Positions 36,425 to 46,789 are shown, numbered from the stretch's first letter. The stretch is DNA of 64,000 nt from Palleronia rufa (GCF_000743715.1 NZ_JQEY01000001.1:307406-371405); one strand, 5' to 3'. Notes: generated by a model not told the origin, from the letters alone. Program-made: numbers and translations.

Positions 36425-37096
36425 CTAACGGCCGCGCCGCAGGCCGGGAAACCCCGCCAGCCCCTTCGGCGGCCGCATCCGCGACAGCACGAAATTCGGC
36501 CCCGCCAGCACCGCCCGGCCCGCCGGATTTGCCGCGAGCGCGGATTTCGCGCGTTCGATCCGCATCACGTCGTCGATCCGCCGGTCGATGAACGCCCGCG
36601 TGTCCTCATGGTCGCGGCTGTCGTCGCCCAGCCAGAACAGCACCGCGGCACCATGGACGCCGGCCAGGGTCGCGCGCTTGGAATACCAGTTGCCGTCCGA
36701 AGACGTGTCGCCCAGCGCGGTCCAGATCGTGTCGGCCGTCTCCCAGAGCGCCCGCGCCCCGACCGCCGTGTGCATGGGCAGGGCGAACAGCGTCGTGCCG
36801 CGGCGGACCGCGTTCTTGTCCGCGTCCTCCAGCCGCATCCAGATCGCCCGCGCCACCCGGTCGCGGTAGCGCATCCCCGACAGATCCGTATCGGCCAGGC
36901 GGGCGGCAAGCCGCGCGTCCTCGCGCCGGTGCCAGGCCATCGCCAGGTCCACCCCGCCGCGCGGAAACAGCGCCCGCGCCTCGGCCAGCGGCATCTCTGT
37001 CTTGGCCGCGGCCCGTTTCAGCGTCGCGTCGCTCCAGCCGTCGAAGGCCACGTTGGCAAGGGCGGCGTCCAGCAGCCGGTTCATGGCATCGGTCAT
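36425..37096 (-). CDS. COQ9-family ubiquinone biosynthesis protein
   Basis: Lipid-binding COQ9 homologue that assists COQ7 in ubiquinone synthesis, restricted to Alphaproteobacteria and mitochondria. The 223 residues begin with a TetR-like helical part (LANVAFDGWSDATLKRAAAK), as is typical for the family, and continue with WETADTIWTALGDTSSDGNWYSKRATLAGVH, its best-conserved block. It is divergent from rpsU. Confidence 0.92.
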   Translation of the reverse strand: MTDAMNRLLDAALANVAFDGWSDATLKRAAAKTEMPLAEARALFPRGGVDLAMAWHRREDARLAARLADTDLSGMRYRDRVARAIWMRLEDADKNAVRRGTTLFALPMHTAVGARALWETADTIWTALGDTSSDGNWYSKRATLAGVHGAAVLFWLGDDSRDHEDTRAFIDRRIDDVMRIERAKSALAANPAGRAVLAGPNFVLSRMRPPKGLAGFPGLRRGR

Positions 37097-37207
37097 CGAG
37101 AGTCTCCAAACCCTGTCGCTTCGCTGGACAAGCTAGCCATTCCCCTGTAAAAGGCCACCTCCTGCAAGAATTCCGCAACTTCAGCCTAGAAAGGTGGTGA
37201 AAACCAC

Positions 37208-37414
37208 ATGCAGGTCAGCGTTCGCGACAACAATGTCGATCAGGCGCTTCGTGCCCTGAAAAAGAAACTCCAGCGTGAGGGCGTCTTTCGCGAAATGAAG
37301 CTCAAGCAGCATTTCGAGAAACCGTCCGAAAAGAAAGCGCGGGAACGGGCCGAGGCCATCCGCCGGCAGCGCAAGCTCGCCCGGAAGAAGGCCCAGCGCG
37401 AGGGTCTCCTCTAG
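37208..37414 (+). CDS. rpsU: 30S ribosomal protein S21
   Basis: A 68-residue, highly basic protein starting [20 protein letters not shown] and ending with a Lys/Arg-rich helix, an unambiguous S21. The ribosome site AAGGTGGTG lies slightly upstream. A strong terminator follows 27 bases after the stop, so it forms a single-gene unit between COQ9 and lysA. Confidence 0.97.
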   Translation: MQVSVRDNNVDQALRALKKKLQREGVFREMKLKQHFEKPSEKKARERAEAIRRQRKLARKKAQREGLL

Positions 37415-37441
37415 GACCCTTCGACAAGCGAAAGCCAACGG

Positions 37442-37468
37442 CCCCCGGACCCGCGTTCGGGGGTTTTT
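37442..37468 (+). terminator. Rho-independent terminator of rpsU
   Basis: Stem CCCCCGGA (37442-37449) pairing with TTCGGGGG (37456-37463, one G-T pair), followed directly by TTTTTC. It sits 27 bases after the rpsU stop codon. Confidence 0.88.
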
Positions 37469-37574
37469 CGTTGCCTCCCCCGCCGCGCGGACATACGCCC
37501 GTTGCGGACATGGCCGCGCCGGAGGCGCGCAGGGGATCGAATGCGGCGCAGCCGCTCCGCTTGGCAGGACGACG

Positions 37575-38840
37575 ATGGATCACTTTCTCTACCGCGACGG
37601 GCGGCTGATGGCCGAGGACGTGGAGCTTGCCGCCATCGCGCGGCAGGTCGGCACACCGGTCTATGTCTATTCCGCCGCCACGTTGACGCGCCATTTCCGC
37701 CTCTTCGACGAGGCGCTGGACGGGCTCGACCATCTGGTGTGCTTTGCCATGAAGTCGCTGTCGAACCTGGCCGTGCTGAAGCTGCTGGGCGATCTGGGCG
37801 CCGGCATGGACGTGGTGTCGGGCGGCGAATACGCCCGCGCCCGCGCCGCCGGCATCGCGCCCGGACGCATCGTGTTCTCCGGCGTCGGCAAGACCCGCGC
37901 GGAGATGGCCGCGGCGCTGACCGGCGGGATCCGGCAATTCAACGTCGAGAGCGTGCCCGAGCTGATGGCGCTGAGCGAGGTCGCCGCCGGGCTGGAGCGG
38001 ACCGCGCCGATCGCGCTGCGCGTCAATCCGGACGTGGATGCCGGCACCCACGAGAAGATCGCCACCGGGCGCCGGCACGACAAGTTCGGCGTCCCGATCG
38101 CGCGGGCCCGCGACATCTATGCGCAGGCCGCGCGCCTTCCCGGGATCGCGGTCGTGGGCATCGACGTCCATATCGGCTCGCAGCTTACCTCTCTCGCGCC
38201 GTTCGAGGCGGCGTATCTGAAGGTGGCGGACCTGACCCGGGCGCTGCGCGCCGACGGGCATGACATCCGCCGCCTGGATCTGGGCGGCGGTCTGGGCATC
38301 CCCTATGCGCGGGACAATGCCGCCCCCCCCGTGCCGCTGGACTACGGCGCCCTGATCCGCCGCACCGTGGGCGATCTGGGCTGCGAGATCGAGATCGAGC
38401 CGGGCCGGCTGATCGCCGGGAACGCCGGCGTCCTGGTCTCTGAGGTGCTGTATCTCAAGGAGGAATCCGGCCTGCGCTGGGTGATCCTGGACGCCGCGAT
38501 GAACGATCTGGTGCGCCCGGCCATGTACGGCGCGCATCACGACATCGTGCCGCTGACGCAATCCGCTCCGGGCGCGGAGGGCATCGTCGCCGACGTGGTC
38601 GGCCCGGTCTGCGAAAGCGGCGACACCTTCGCCCGCGGCCGCCCGCTGCCGCCGCTGGCACAGGGCGACCTGGTCGCGCTGCGCTCCGCCGGCGCCTATG
38701 CCGCGGTGATGGCGAGCGAGTACAACTCGCGCCCGCTGGTCCCAGAGGTCCTGGTCCAGGGCGATCAATTCGCCGTCATCCGCGCCCGTCCCACGATTGA
38801 CGAGATGCTGGCACGCGATACCATCCCGGCGTGGCTCTAA
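37575..38840 (+). CDS. lysA: Diaminopimelate decarboxylase
   Basis: Last step of lysine biosynthesis: PLP-dependent decarboxylation of meso-diaminopimelate. The 421-residue protein has the PLP lysine in CFAMKSLSNLAVL, the glycine loop DLGGGLGIPY, and the substrate cysteine/glutamate in GPVCESGDTF. It starts MDHFLYRDG with AGGA upstream. The LptM-like small lipoprotein often found before lysA was looked for and not found in the 100 bases preceding it. Confidence 0.96.
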   Translation: MDHFLYRDGRLMAEDVELAAIARQVGTPVYVYSAATLTRHFRLFDEALDGLDHLVCFAMKSLSNLAVLKLLGDLGAGMDVVSGGEYARARAAGIAPGRIVFSGVGKTRAEMAAALTGGIRQFNVESVPELMALSEVAAGLERTAPIALRVNPDVDAGTHEKIATGRRHDKFGVPIARARDIYAQAARLPGIAVVGIDVHIGSQLTSLAPFEAAYLKVADLTRALRADGHDIRRLDLGGGLGIPYARDNAAPPVPLDYGALIRRTVGDLGCEIEIEPGRLIAGNAGVLVSEVLYLKEESGLRWVILDAAMNDLVRPAMYGAHHDIVPLTQSAPGAEGIVADVVGPVCESGDTFARGRPLPPLAQGDLVALRSAGAYAAVMASEYNSRPLVPEVLVQGDQFAVIRARPTIDEMLARDTIPAWL

Positions 38841-38890
38841 CGCGGCATCCTCCGCATCGGGCCGTCAGACCGGACCGACCGCGGAGGTCC

Positions 38891-41434
38891 ATGCCCCCGA
38901 CGACGCCCCTCCCCGACGCGGCCCGCAGGGGATTGCAGCGGCCGCTTTTCCTGACCCGCGCCGGTCTGGTAGCGGAGCGTGCGACTCGTGCCTTCTGGCC
39001 GGTCTGGACCGTCGCCCTTGCGGCGCTTGCCGCGCTGATGCTGGGCCTGCAGGACGTTCTGCCGCTGGAGGCCGCATGGGGTCTGGCGGTGGCGGTGGCC
39101 GCGGGGCTGGTCGCCGGCCTCTGGCGGGGCGTCCGGGCCTTCCGCTGGCCGTCGGAGGCCGAAGCGCTGGACCGGCTCGACCGTACCCTGCCCGGCCGGC
39201 CCATCGCTGCCCTGACCGATGCGCAGGTGGTCGGTGCCGGCGATCCCGCCTCCCGCGCGATCTGGGAGGCCCATGTCACCCGCATGGCCGCCCGCATCCG
39301 CGACGCCCGCGCGGTCGAGCCCGACCTGCGCCTGGCCGCGCGCGACCCCTACGCCCTGCGCTACGTCGCGGTTCTGGCCTTCGCCATGGCGCTGCTGTTC
39401 GGCTCTTTCCTGCGCGTCGGCAGCGTGACCGCCATCGCCCCGGGCGGCGGTCAGGCCGTCGCGGGCGGCCCGTCCTGGGAAGGGTGGGTCGAGCCGCCGG
39501 CCCATACCGGGCGGCCGTCGCTCTACCTGGCCGACCTCCCGGACGCGCCGGTCGAGGTGCCCGAAGGCAGCACCGTGACGCTCCGGCTCTATGGCGACGT
39601 GGGCGACCTGACGGTGGCGGAGACGGTTTCGGGGCGGACCGACGGCACCGGCGCCGCGTCCGACCCGGTGCAGAGCTTTACCGTCGCCCGGTCGGGCGAG
39701 ATGTCGGTCGACGGGCCCGGCGGGCGCGACTGGGAACTGACGATCCTGCCCGACACGGCCCCCGCCGTGTCGGCGGAGGGCGAGCCTGAGCGCGCCATGG
39801 GCGGCGAGTTCCGCCAGCCCTTCTCGGCCCGCGACGACTACGGGGTGGTCGCCGGACAGGCCACCATCGCGCTGGACCTCGGGGCCGTGGACCGGCGCCA
39901 CGGGCTGGCGGCCGAGCCGGACGCGCGGGAGGCGATCACCGTGGACCTGCCGCTGCCGATCTCCGGCGACCGGGCGGAGTTCACCGGCACCCTGGTCGAG
40001 GATTTCTCGCAGCATCCGTGGGCCAACCTGCCGGTCACCATCACCTATGAGGTCTCCGACCAGCCGGGCCAGACCGGCACATCGGCCCCCTACCCCACCA
40101 AGCTGGCAGGACAGCGGTTCTTCGATCCGCTGGCCAGGGCGATCGTGGAGCAGCGCCGCGACCTGCTCTGGTCGCGCGCGAATGCGGACCGGGTCGCGGA
40201 GCTTCTTCGCGCCGTGTCATGGCGCCCCGAGCAGGTGTTCAGTTCCGAAACGCTCTACCTGCGCCTGCGCGTGGCGATCCGCCGGCTGGAGGCCGGGCAG
40301 GGCGTCGCGCCGCTGACCGCCGAGCGTCAGGACGAGATCGCCGCCGAGCTCTGGGCCATCGCCGAGGAAATCGAGTTCGGGGACCTTGACGATGCCCGCG
40401 AGCGTCTGGCCCGCGCGCAGCAGCGGCTGTCGGAGGCGATGCAGGACGGCGCCGACCCGGCCGAGATCGCCGAGCTGATGCAGGAGCTGCGCGAGGCGAT
40501 GGACGACTACATCCGCCAGCTGGCCGAGCAGAGCCGCGAGCAGCAGGACCGCCAGCAGGCCCAGGGCGAGAGTCAGGAGATCACCGGCGACCAGCTGCAG
40601 GAGATGATGGACGAGATCCAGCGCCTCATGGAAGAGGGCCGCATGGCCGAGGCGCAGGCGCTCATGGAGCAGCTGAACCGGATGCTGGAGAACATGCAGG
40701 TCGCCGAGGGCCAGGGCCAGCAGGGCCAGTCCCCCGGCCAGCAGGCCATGGACGGGCTGCAGGAGACGCTGCGCGACCAGCAGGGCCTGTCCGACGAGGC
40801 GTTCCGCGACCTGCAGGAGGGCCAGCAGGGCCAACCCGGGCAGCAGGGACAACCGGGTCAGCAAGGCGACCGGCCCGGTCAGGGTCAGCCGGGCCAGGGT
40901 CAGCCCGGCCAGGGTCAGCCGGGCCAGGGGCAGCCCGGCGGCGAGCAGAGCCTGGCCGACCGCCAGCAGGCGCTCCGGGACGAGTTGAACCGCCAGCGCG
41001 GCACCCTGCCCGGCGCCGGCACCGAAGAGGGCGACGCGGCCCGCGAGGCGCTGGACCGGGCCGAGGGCGCCATGGAAGGCGCCGAGGACGCGCTGCGCGA
41101 CGGCGACACCCCCCGCGCGCTCGACCGCCAGGCCGACGCCATGGAGGCCCTGCGCGAAGGGATGCGCAACCTCGGCGAGGCGCTGGCCCAGGAGCAGCGG
41201 GAGGGCCAGGGACAATCCCAGGCCCAGGGCGACCCCAACGGCCGCTCGCGCGATCCGCTGGGACGCGAGGCGGGCGAGACCGGCCAGATGGGGTCTGACC
41301 AGCAGATGCTGGGCAACGAGGACGTCCGCCGGCGGGCCGACGAACTGCTGGACGAGATCCGCCGCCGCTCCGGCGACCAGGCGCGGCCCGAGCAGGAGCT
41401 GGACTACCTCAGGCGGCTGCTCGACCGCTTCTGA
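38891..41434 (+). CDS. TIGR02302/DUF4175 large membrane protein
   Basis: A conserved alphaproteobacterial protein of unknown role, 847 residues. The N terminus has two membrane helices (about 35-75) and a third near 155-175; a beta-rich periplasmic-type region follows (about 190-390). From about residue 430 it is a long helical, Glu/Gln/Met-rich segment (ELMQELREAMDDYIRQLAE, MMDEIQRLMEEGRMAEAQAL), then a Gln/Gly/Pro tract (GQPGQGQPGQGQPGQGQPGG) and a final helical part ending DYLRRLLDRF. ATG at 38891 has GGAGG in front. It is placed after lysA as in relatives. The long glutamine-rich helix could be a scaffold, but no function is known. Confidence 0.9.
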   Translation: MPPTTPLPDAARRGLQRPLFLTRAGLVAERATRAFWPVWTVALAALAALMLGLQDVLPLEAAWGLAVAVAAGLVAGLWRGVRAFRWPSEAEALDRLDRTLPGRPIAALTDAQVVGAGDPASRAIWEAHVTRMAARIRDARAVEPDLRLAARDPYALRYVAVLAFAMALLFGSFLRVGSVTAIAPGGGQAVAGGPSWEGWVEPPAHTGRPSLYLADLPDAPVEVPEGSTVTLRLYGDVGDLTVAETVSGRTDGTGAASDPVQSFTVARSGEMSVDGPGGRDWELTILPDTAPAVSAEGEPERAMGGEFRQPFSARDDYGVVAGQATIALDLGAVDRRHGLAAEPDAREAITVDLPLPISGDRAEFTGTLVEDFSQHPWANLPVTITYEVSDQPGQTGTSAPYPTKLAGQRFFDPLARAIVEQRRDLLWSRANADRVAELLRAVSWRPEQVFSSETLYLRLRVAIRRLEAGQGVAPLTAERQDEIAAELWAIAEEIEFGDLDDARERLARAQQRLSEAMQDGADPAEIAELMQELREAMDDYIRQLAEQSREQQDRQQAQGESQEITGDQLQEMMDEIQRLMEEGRMAEAQALMEQLNRMLENMQVAEGQGQQGQSPGQQAMDGLQETLRDQQGLSDEAFRDLQEGQQGQPGQQGQPGQQGDRPGQGQPGQGQPGQGQPGQGQPGGEQSLADRQQALRDELNRQRGTLPGAGTEEGDAAREALDRAEGAMEGAEDALRDGDTPRALDRQADAMEALREGMRNLGEALAQEQREGQGQSQAQGDPNGRSRDPLGREAGETGQMGSDQQMLGNEDVRRRADELLDEIRRRSGDQARPEQELDYLRRLLDRF
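40880..40939 (+). repeat. Four tandem 15-bp repeats encoding GQPGQ-type units
   Basis: Four consecutive copies of CAGGGTCAGCCGGGC with one or two changes, lying in frame in the DUF4175 gene and encoding repeated Gln-Gly-Gln-Pro-Gly. Flanking degenerate units suggest earlier expansion. Copy number is likely to vary among strains without breaking the frame. Confidence 0.85.
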
Positions 41435-41575
41435 CACGGGGCTTGCCGGGCTTGCCGGTCACGATACCCAGAGCCCGCCGGCGCGCCGTAGTGCGCGAAG
41501 GCCCGACCGGCGCCGCGCCGGTGGGTCATCGGGCAACGCGGCGCCGGCACGGACTGGCAGCGGGCCCGGCACCGA

Positions 41576-41609
41576 GCCGGGCCGGACATGGGGTCGGGCC
41601 GGACATCGG
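41576..41609. repeat. Two imperfect 17-bp tandem repeats
   Basis: GCCGGGCCGGACATGGG and GTCGGGCCGGACATCGG lie side by side in the 192-base gap between the convergent DUF4175 gene and the next gene. Otherwise that gap shows no reading frame or clear terminator. Confidence 0.6.
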
Positions 41610-41626
41610 GTCGGGAACCGGGGGGC

Positions 41627-42649
41627 TCAGTCGAACGTGCCCATCGCCCGGCCCAGCAGCATGAACGCGCGGGCGCTGCGGGTGTCGGCCAAGAGCAGCA
41701 GCTCCGCGTCGCTCAGACGCGGTTCCTCTCTGGCAAGGAGGCGGTCGAAGAACCGGATGAAGTGCTGGCAGGTGTCGCGGAACACCGCGTCCGACCGCAG
41801 CCGGAGCGCCACGAGGGACACGACGCCATCGTCCTCGACCCCGCCCACGGCGCGGGTGTCGGCATCGCGCGCGCCACGGGCGAAGCGCCGCCACGCGTCG
41901 GGCGCGGCGGGACGGGGCGCGAAATCGTCCATGTAGAGCCCGTCCTGGCTCAGCAGGGTCAGGGCGTCCTGCGCGGCGGTCACGATCTGGCGGCCGTGGT
42001 GGTCGCGCATCGCCGCGCGCAGGGCGCGGAAGCCCTGCTTGTCGTCGGGATCTTCGGGAAATTGCAGCGCCGCGATCAGATCGGCCGCCGCCAGGGCGGA
42101 CCGGCCCTCATGGTCGTCGAGATCGAGCTCCGGCCCGGACGGAGCGGACGGAGCAGGCGCGGTGGCCGCGGGCGCGGGCGCGGGCGCCGACGCGGCGGGC
42201 GGGGCCGCGGCGGGACGGGGCGGCGCGGGACGGGGCGGCGCGGGACGCTGTGCCGGCGCGGGCGGGGCGCGGGTCTCCGCCGGGGCGGACGACCGCGCCA
42301 CCGCGGCCAGGATCGCCTTCTGCCCCGCCGCCAGACGCTCGATCCGCAGGGCCAGGTCGTCCGTCCCGGCGTTCGCGGCCGCCGGGGCCGCGTCCTGCAG
42401 CCTTGCCACCGCCCGGGTCAGCGCGGCCAGCCTGCGCGACAGGACCGCGGCCATCCAGATCACCGCGATGGGGCCGAACACCATCACCGGCACGACCATG
42501 ATCCGTACCGGGTCCAGGTCCGCCTCTCCGCCGGTCATGCCGAACAGCCCGACCGCCGCGATCAGCAGCCAGGCCACGGTCGCGCCCCAGGCCACGCCGA
42601 ACCGCCCAAGGGCGGAAAGCTCCGGTCGATATGCGCCGCGCAGATCCAT
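41627..42649 (-). CDS. Unknown membrane-anchored protein with Ala/Pro linker
   Basis: A 340-residue protein of no recognised family. Two hydrophobic helices (about residues 18-40 and 50-70) anchor it; a helical, possibly coiled segment follows (RRLAALTRAVARLQDAAPAA and LALRIERLAAGQKAILAAVA). After an Ala/Pro-rich linker of about 50 residues there is a soluble helical C-terminal domain with IVTAAQDALTLLSQDGLYMDD and FRDTCQHFIRFFDRLLAREE. It lies 7 bases after greA on the same strand, so it is probably co-expressed; no function can be assigned. Confidence 0.85.
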   Translation of the reverse strand: MDLRGAYRPELSALGRFGVAWGATVAWLLIAAVGLFGMTGGEADLDPVRIMVVPVMVFGPIAVIWMAAVLSRRLAALTRAVARLQDAAPAAANAGTDDLALRIERLAAGQKAILAAVARSSAPAETRAPPAPAQRPAPPRPAPPRPAAAPPAASAPAPAPAATAPAPSAPSGPELDLDDHEGRSALAAADLIAALQFPEDPDDKQGFRALRAAMRDHHGRQIVTAAQDALTLLSQDGLYMDDFAPRPAAPDAWRRFARGARDADTRAVGGVEDDGVVSLVALRLRSDAVFRDTCQHFIRFFDRLLAREEPRLSDAELLLLADTRSARAFMLLGRAMGTFD

Positions 42650-42656
42650 CGGGCCC

Positions 42657-43127
42657 TCAGACGTAGGCGACGGAGAGAATCTCGTACGATTTCTCCCCGC
42701 CGGGGGTGCGCACCTCGACCGAGTCGCCCTCATCCTTGCCGATCAGCGCACGCGCCAGGGGCGAGCGCAGGTTCAGCTTTCCCTTCTCCAGGTTGGCCTC
42801 CGGCTCGCCGACGATCTGATAGGTCTTCTCCTCGTCGGTGGTCTCGTCCAGCAGCCGCACGGTGGCGCCGAACTTGATCGGGCCGGACAGCCTGGCGGGG
42901 TCGATCACCTCTGCGCGGGCCAGGATGCCCTCGATCTCCTTCACGCGGCCCTCGATGAAGGACTGCTTTTCCTTGGCGGAATGGTATTCGGCATTCTCGC
43001 TCAGGTCGCCATGGGCGCGTGCCTCGGCGATCGCCTGGATGATCTCAGGGCGGTCCCTGGACTTCAGCCGCTTGAGCTCTTCGTTCAGGGCCGTCTGGCC
43101 GGCCCGGGTCAGGGGTATCTTGTCCAT
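42657..43127 (-). CDS. greA: Transcription elongation factor GreA
   Basis: Stimulates transcript cleavage by backtracked RNA polymerase. The 156-residue protein has the N-terminal coiled coil with the tip acidic residues in [20 protein letters not shown], and a C-terminal FKBP-like domain with [17 protein letters not shown] at 43127 follows CAGGAGACC. It is divergent from the ETF-ubiquinone oxidoreductase gene. Confidence 0.96.
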   Translation of the reverse strand: MDKIPLTRAGQTALNEELKRLKSRDRPEIIQAIAEARAHGDLSENAEYHSAKEKQSFIEGRVKEIEGILARAEVIDPARLSGPIKFGATVRLLDETTDEEKTYQIVGEPEANLEKGKLNLRSPLARALIGKDEGDSVEVRTPGGEKSYEILSVAYV

Positions 43128-43337
43128 GGTCTCCTGCCTGCCGCCCGGACGGGGGGCGACCTTGTCATCGTTACGCACATGTCACGCCAACAGATCGCCG
43201 CCCGCAACCGAAAGTGCAAGGCGCCGGGCCGGCGGCGCGCGGACCGCCCTGACACGGCGTCGCAATTGACCGCGACGCGCACCAGTCGATATTGCACTGT
43301 GACCATAGCCACAAGCCGTCCAACCGAGGAACCGACC

Positions 43338-45002
43338 ATGCCCGACCCAGAGCCCGAGACCCAACGCGAAGCGATGGAGTACGATGTCGTCATCGTCGGC
43401 GCGGGACCGGCCGGCCTGTCGGCGGCGATCCGCCTCAAGCAGCTTGACCCCGAACGGCAGGTGGTCGTGCTGGAAAAGGGCTCTGAGGTGGGGGCGCACA
43501 TCCTGTCGGGCGCGGTGCTGGACCCGGCCGGGCTGACCGCGCTGATCCCCGACTGGAAGGACAAGGGCGCGCCGGTCACCGTTCCGGTCACGCAGGACAA
43601 GTTCTTCTATCTGGGCGAATCCGGCAAGATGGGCCTGCCGACCGCGCTGATGCCGCCGCTGATGAACAACCACGGCAACTACATCGTCTCCATGGCCAAT
43701 GTCTGCCGCTGGATGGCCGAAAAGGCCGAGGCGCTGGGCGTCGAGATCTTCCCCGGCATGTCGTGCTCCGAACTGGTCTATGCACCGGACGGCCATGTGA
43801 AGGGCGTCGTCGCGGGCGAATTCGGGCGCAACCCCGACGGCACCCCCGGCGACGGCTATGAGCCGGGCATGGAGCTGCACGGCAAATACGTGTTCCTGTC
43901 CGAAGGCGTGCGCGGATCGCTGTCCAAGCAGGCGATCGCGAAATACGGTCTGGACGCGGATGCCGACGTGCAGAAATACGGCCTGGGAATGAAGGAGATC
44001 TGGGAGATCGACCCCCAGAACCACTCAGAGGGGCGCGTGGTGCACACGATGGGCTGGCCGCTGGGCGACACGGCCGGCGGCGGGTCGTTCATCTACCACA
44101 TGAACGACAACCAGGTGTCCATCGGCTTCGTGGTCCACCTGGGCTACGCCAACCCGCATGTGAACCCCTACCTGGCGTTCCAGCAGTTCAAGCATCACCC
44201 CTATGTCAGGGACCTGCTGAAGGGCGGCAAGCGGGTGGCCTACGGCGCCCGCGCCATCACCGAGGGCGGCTGGCAGTCGCTGCCCCGGACCGTGTTTCCG
44301 GGCGGCGCGCTGCTGGGCTGTGCCGCCGGCATGGTCAACGTCCCCCGCATCAAGGGCAACCACAACGCCATGCTGTCGGGCAAGGCCGCGGCCGAGGCCG
44401 CCCATGCCGCCATCGAGGCCGGGCGCGCGTCCGACCTGCTGGAGGAGTACGACCGCGACGTGCGCGAGGGGCCGATCGGCAAGGATCTCAAGCCGGTGCG
44501 CAACGTCAAGCCGATCTGGTCGAAATGGGGCCTCAAGGCGTCGCTGGCGCTGGGCGGTCTGGACATGTGGACCAACACCATGGGCTTTTCGCTCTTCGGC
44601 ACCATGAAGCATGGCAAGACCGATGCCGCCGCCACCGAAGAGGCCGGCAAGCACAAGGCGATCACCTACCCCAAGCCCGACGGCAAGCTCAGCTTCGACC
44701 GGCTGACCAACGTATCGTTCTCCAACACCAACCACGCCGAGAACCAGCCGCCGCACCTGCGGCTCAAGGACAAGGACGTGCCGGTAAAGGTGAACCTGCC
44801 GAAATACGCCGGCCTGTCGCAGCGCTACTGCCCGGCGGGCGTCTATGAATTCGTCAAGGACGAGGACAGCGGCGAGGACCGGTTCGTGATCAATTTCCAG
44901 AACTGCGTCCACTGCAAGACCTGCGACATCAAGGATCCGTCGCAGAACATCGTCTGGACCACGCCGCAGGGCGGCGACGGGCCGAACTACCCCAATATGT
45001 GA
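43338..45002 (+). CDS. Electron transfer flavoprotein-ubiquinone oxidoreductase
   Basis: Membrane-bound flavo-iron-sulfur enzyme that passes electrons from ETF (fatty acid, amino acid and choline catabolism) to ubiquinone. The 554 residues show the FAD motif VVIVGAGPAGLSAAIRL, the ubiquinone-binding region, and C-terminal 4Fe-4S cysteines in RYCPAGVYE and NCVHCKTCDIKDPSQNI. The start at 43338 has CGAGGA in front; the much longer open frame upstream is not coding. No etfAB genes are in the window. Confidence 0.96.
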   Translation: MPDPEPETQREAMEYDVVIVGAGPAGLSAAIRLKQLDPERQVVVLEKGSEVGAHILSGAVLDPAGLTALIPDWKDKGAPVTVPVTQDKFFYLGESGKMGLPTALMPPLMNNHGNYIVSMANVCRWMAEKAEALGVEIFPGMSCSELVYAPDGHVKGVVAGEFGRNPDGTPGDGYEPGMELHGKYVFLSEGVRGSLSKQAIAKYGLDADADVQKYGLGMKEIWEIDPQNHSEGRVVHTMGWPLGDTAGGGSFIYHMNDNQVSIGFVVHLGYANPHVNPYLAFQQFKHHPYVRDLLKGGKRVAYGARAITEGGWQSLPRTVFPGGALLGCAAGMVNVPRIKGNHNAMLSGKAAAEAAHAAIEAGRASDLLEEYDRDVREGPIGKDLKPVRNVKPIWSKWGLKASLALGGLDMWTNTMGFSLFGTMKHGKTDAAATEEAGKHKAITYPKPDGKLSFDRLTNVSFSNTNHAENQPPHLRLKDKDVPVKVNLPKYAGLSQRYCPAGVYEFVKDEDSGEDRFVINFQNCVHCKTCDIKDPSQNIVWTTPQGGDGPNYPNM

Positions 45003-45094
45003 GCAATCCGACGCATTCTGCCGCCGGGTGTCGCATTGCCCTCGGACGCGGGCGGGACTAGGCTCTCCCGGTCCCGTCACGGAAAGGACGAACC

Positions 45095-46789
45095 ATGTTT
45101 CGCGCCCTGCTTCTTGCCGCCGGTCTCAGCCTTGGCCTCACCGCGGCGGCCGCGCAGAACGCGGGCCCCTATCTGGCCGGCCGCGCCGCCCAGATCGACG
45201 ACGATTTCGCCGCCTCCGCGCGCTATCTTGCCGAAGCCTACAGGCGCGACCCGTCCAACCTGCCGGTGATGGAGGCGCTGATCGGCGCCTATGTCTCGCT
45301 CGGGCGGTTCGACCGGGCGGAGGCGGTCGCCTCCGACCTTGTCGCGGCCCACGGCACCAGCCAGGTGGCGGCGCTGGCGCTTGTGGTCCAGGAGGCCGCA
45401 TCGGGCAACTGGGCCGACCTCATGGACGATCTGGACAACGGCATCAGCGTCGGGCCGCTGTTCGACGGGCTGGCCCGCGGCTGGGCGCTGGTGGCGGAGG
45501 ACCGCGTCGAAGAGGCGCTGACCGCCTTCGACAGCCTGTCCGACGACGGGACGGGAAACGTGGCGGCCTACGGCATCTACTACCGCGCCCTGGCCGAGGC
45601 GTCGCTGGGCCGGTTCGAGGACGCCGCCGCGACGTTCGAGGGGGCCGGTGACCTCAGCCTGACCCGCCGCGGCCTGCGCGCCCGGGTGCAGATCCTGTCG
45701 CAGCTGGGCCGAAACGAGGAGGCGCTGGCGCTTCTGGACGCGCAGACGGGCGATGCGCTCGACGCCACCATCGACACCACCCGCGCGGAGCTGGAGGCCG
45801 GCGAGACGCTGGCGTTCACCATCGCGCCGACCCCCCGCGCCGGGCTGGCGGAGGTCTCCGTGGACATCGCCAACGCGGTGGTCGGCTCCACCGCCCCCAG
45901 CTATGCGCTGCTCTATTCGCGCGCGGCCGAACGGCTGCGCCCGGATCTGGTGGAGGCGACGCTGCTGTCGGCGGTGTTGCTTGAGGACATGGGCCAGATC
46001 GACCTGGCGATCGACGCCTATGCCTCGATCCCCGCCGATGCGCCGGCGTATCCGACCGCCGAACTGGCCCGCGCGGAGGCCCTGCGCGCCGCCGGCCGGA
46101 CAGAGGAGGCGCTGACCGCCATGCGCGCCCTGGCCGAGGCCTACCCGGACCTGCCCCTGGCCCATGTCACCCTGGGCGACGCGTTCCGCGACGCCGACCG
46201 CTTCGCGGAAGCGCGCGACGCCTACGACGCCGCCATCGCCCTGTTCGACGAAGAGCGGAGCGGCCAGTGGATCGTCTATTTCGCCCGCGCCATCACCTCC
46301 GAACGGCTGGGCGACTGGGACCGGGCAGAGGCCGATTTCAGCCGCGCGCTGGAGCTCAACCCGGACCAGCCGCAGGTGCTGAACTACCTCGGCTATTCCC
46401 TGCTGCAGCGAGGCGAACGGCTGCAGGAAGCGCTCGACCTCATCGAGCAGGCTGCGGCCCAGGCGCCCAATTCCGGCTACATCATCGACAGCCTGGGATG
46501 GGGGCTCTACCGGCTCGGCCGCTACCGCGAGGCGGTGGAACCCATGGAGCGCGCCGTGGAGCTGATGCCCGTGGATCCGGTGCTGAACGACCATCTGGGC
46601 GATGTGCTCTGGGCCGTGGGCCGCAAGCTGGAGGCCCGGTTCCAGTGGCAGCGCGCCCTGTCCTTCGTGGACAACGACCAGAGCGGAGAGGTCGAGCCGG
46701 ACCGCATCCGCCGCAAGCTGGAGGTCGGGCTGGACAGGGTGCTGGAAGAGGAAGGCGCGCCACCTCTCAAGGTCGCCGATGGCGGCTGA
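45095..46789 (+). CDS. Exported TPR-repeat protein
   Basis: A 564-residue protein with a short signal peptide ([20 protein letters not shown]) and about ten tetratricopeptide-like repeats, for example [28 protein letters not shown] and [20 protein letters not shown]. Such proteins act as periplasmic or membrane-associated scaffolds. It has a good AAAGGACG ribosome site. The last four codons overlap the ispE start, a conserved neighbourhood in Rhodobacterales, but a link with isoprenoid synthesis is unknown. Confidence 0.9.
   Translation: MFRALLLAAGLSLGLTAAAAQNAGPYLAGRAAQIDDDFAASARYLAEAYRRDPSNLPVMEALIGAYVSLGRFDRAEAVASDLVAAHGTSQVAALALVVQEAASGNWADLMDDLDNGISVGPLFDGLARGWALVAEDRVEEALTAFDSLSDDGTGNVAAYGIYYRALAEASLGRFEDAAATFEGAGDLSLTRRGLRARVQILSQLGRNEEALALLDAQTGDALDATIDTTRAELEAGETLAFTIAPTPRAGLAEVSVDIANAVVGSTAPSYALLYSRAAERLRPDLVEATLLSAVLLEDMGQIDLAIDAYASIPADAPAYPTAELARAEALRAAGRTEEALTAMRALAEAYPDLPLAHVTLGDAFRDADRFAEARDAYDAAIALFDEERSGQWIVYFARAITSERLGDWDRAEADFSRALELNPDQPQVLNYLGYSLLQRGERLQEALDLIEQAAAQAPNSGYIIDSLGWGLYRLGRYREAVEPMERAVELMPVDPVLNDHLGDVLWAVGRKLEARFQWQRALSFVDNDQSGEVEPDRIRRKLEVGLDRVLEEEGAPPLKVADGG

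Noticed and set aside
37469-37574. Small lipoprotein (LptM-like) gene before lysA
   Set aside because: Looked for because it is common there; no lipobox or suitable frame is present.
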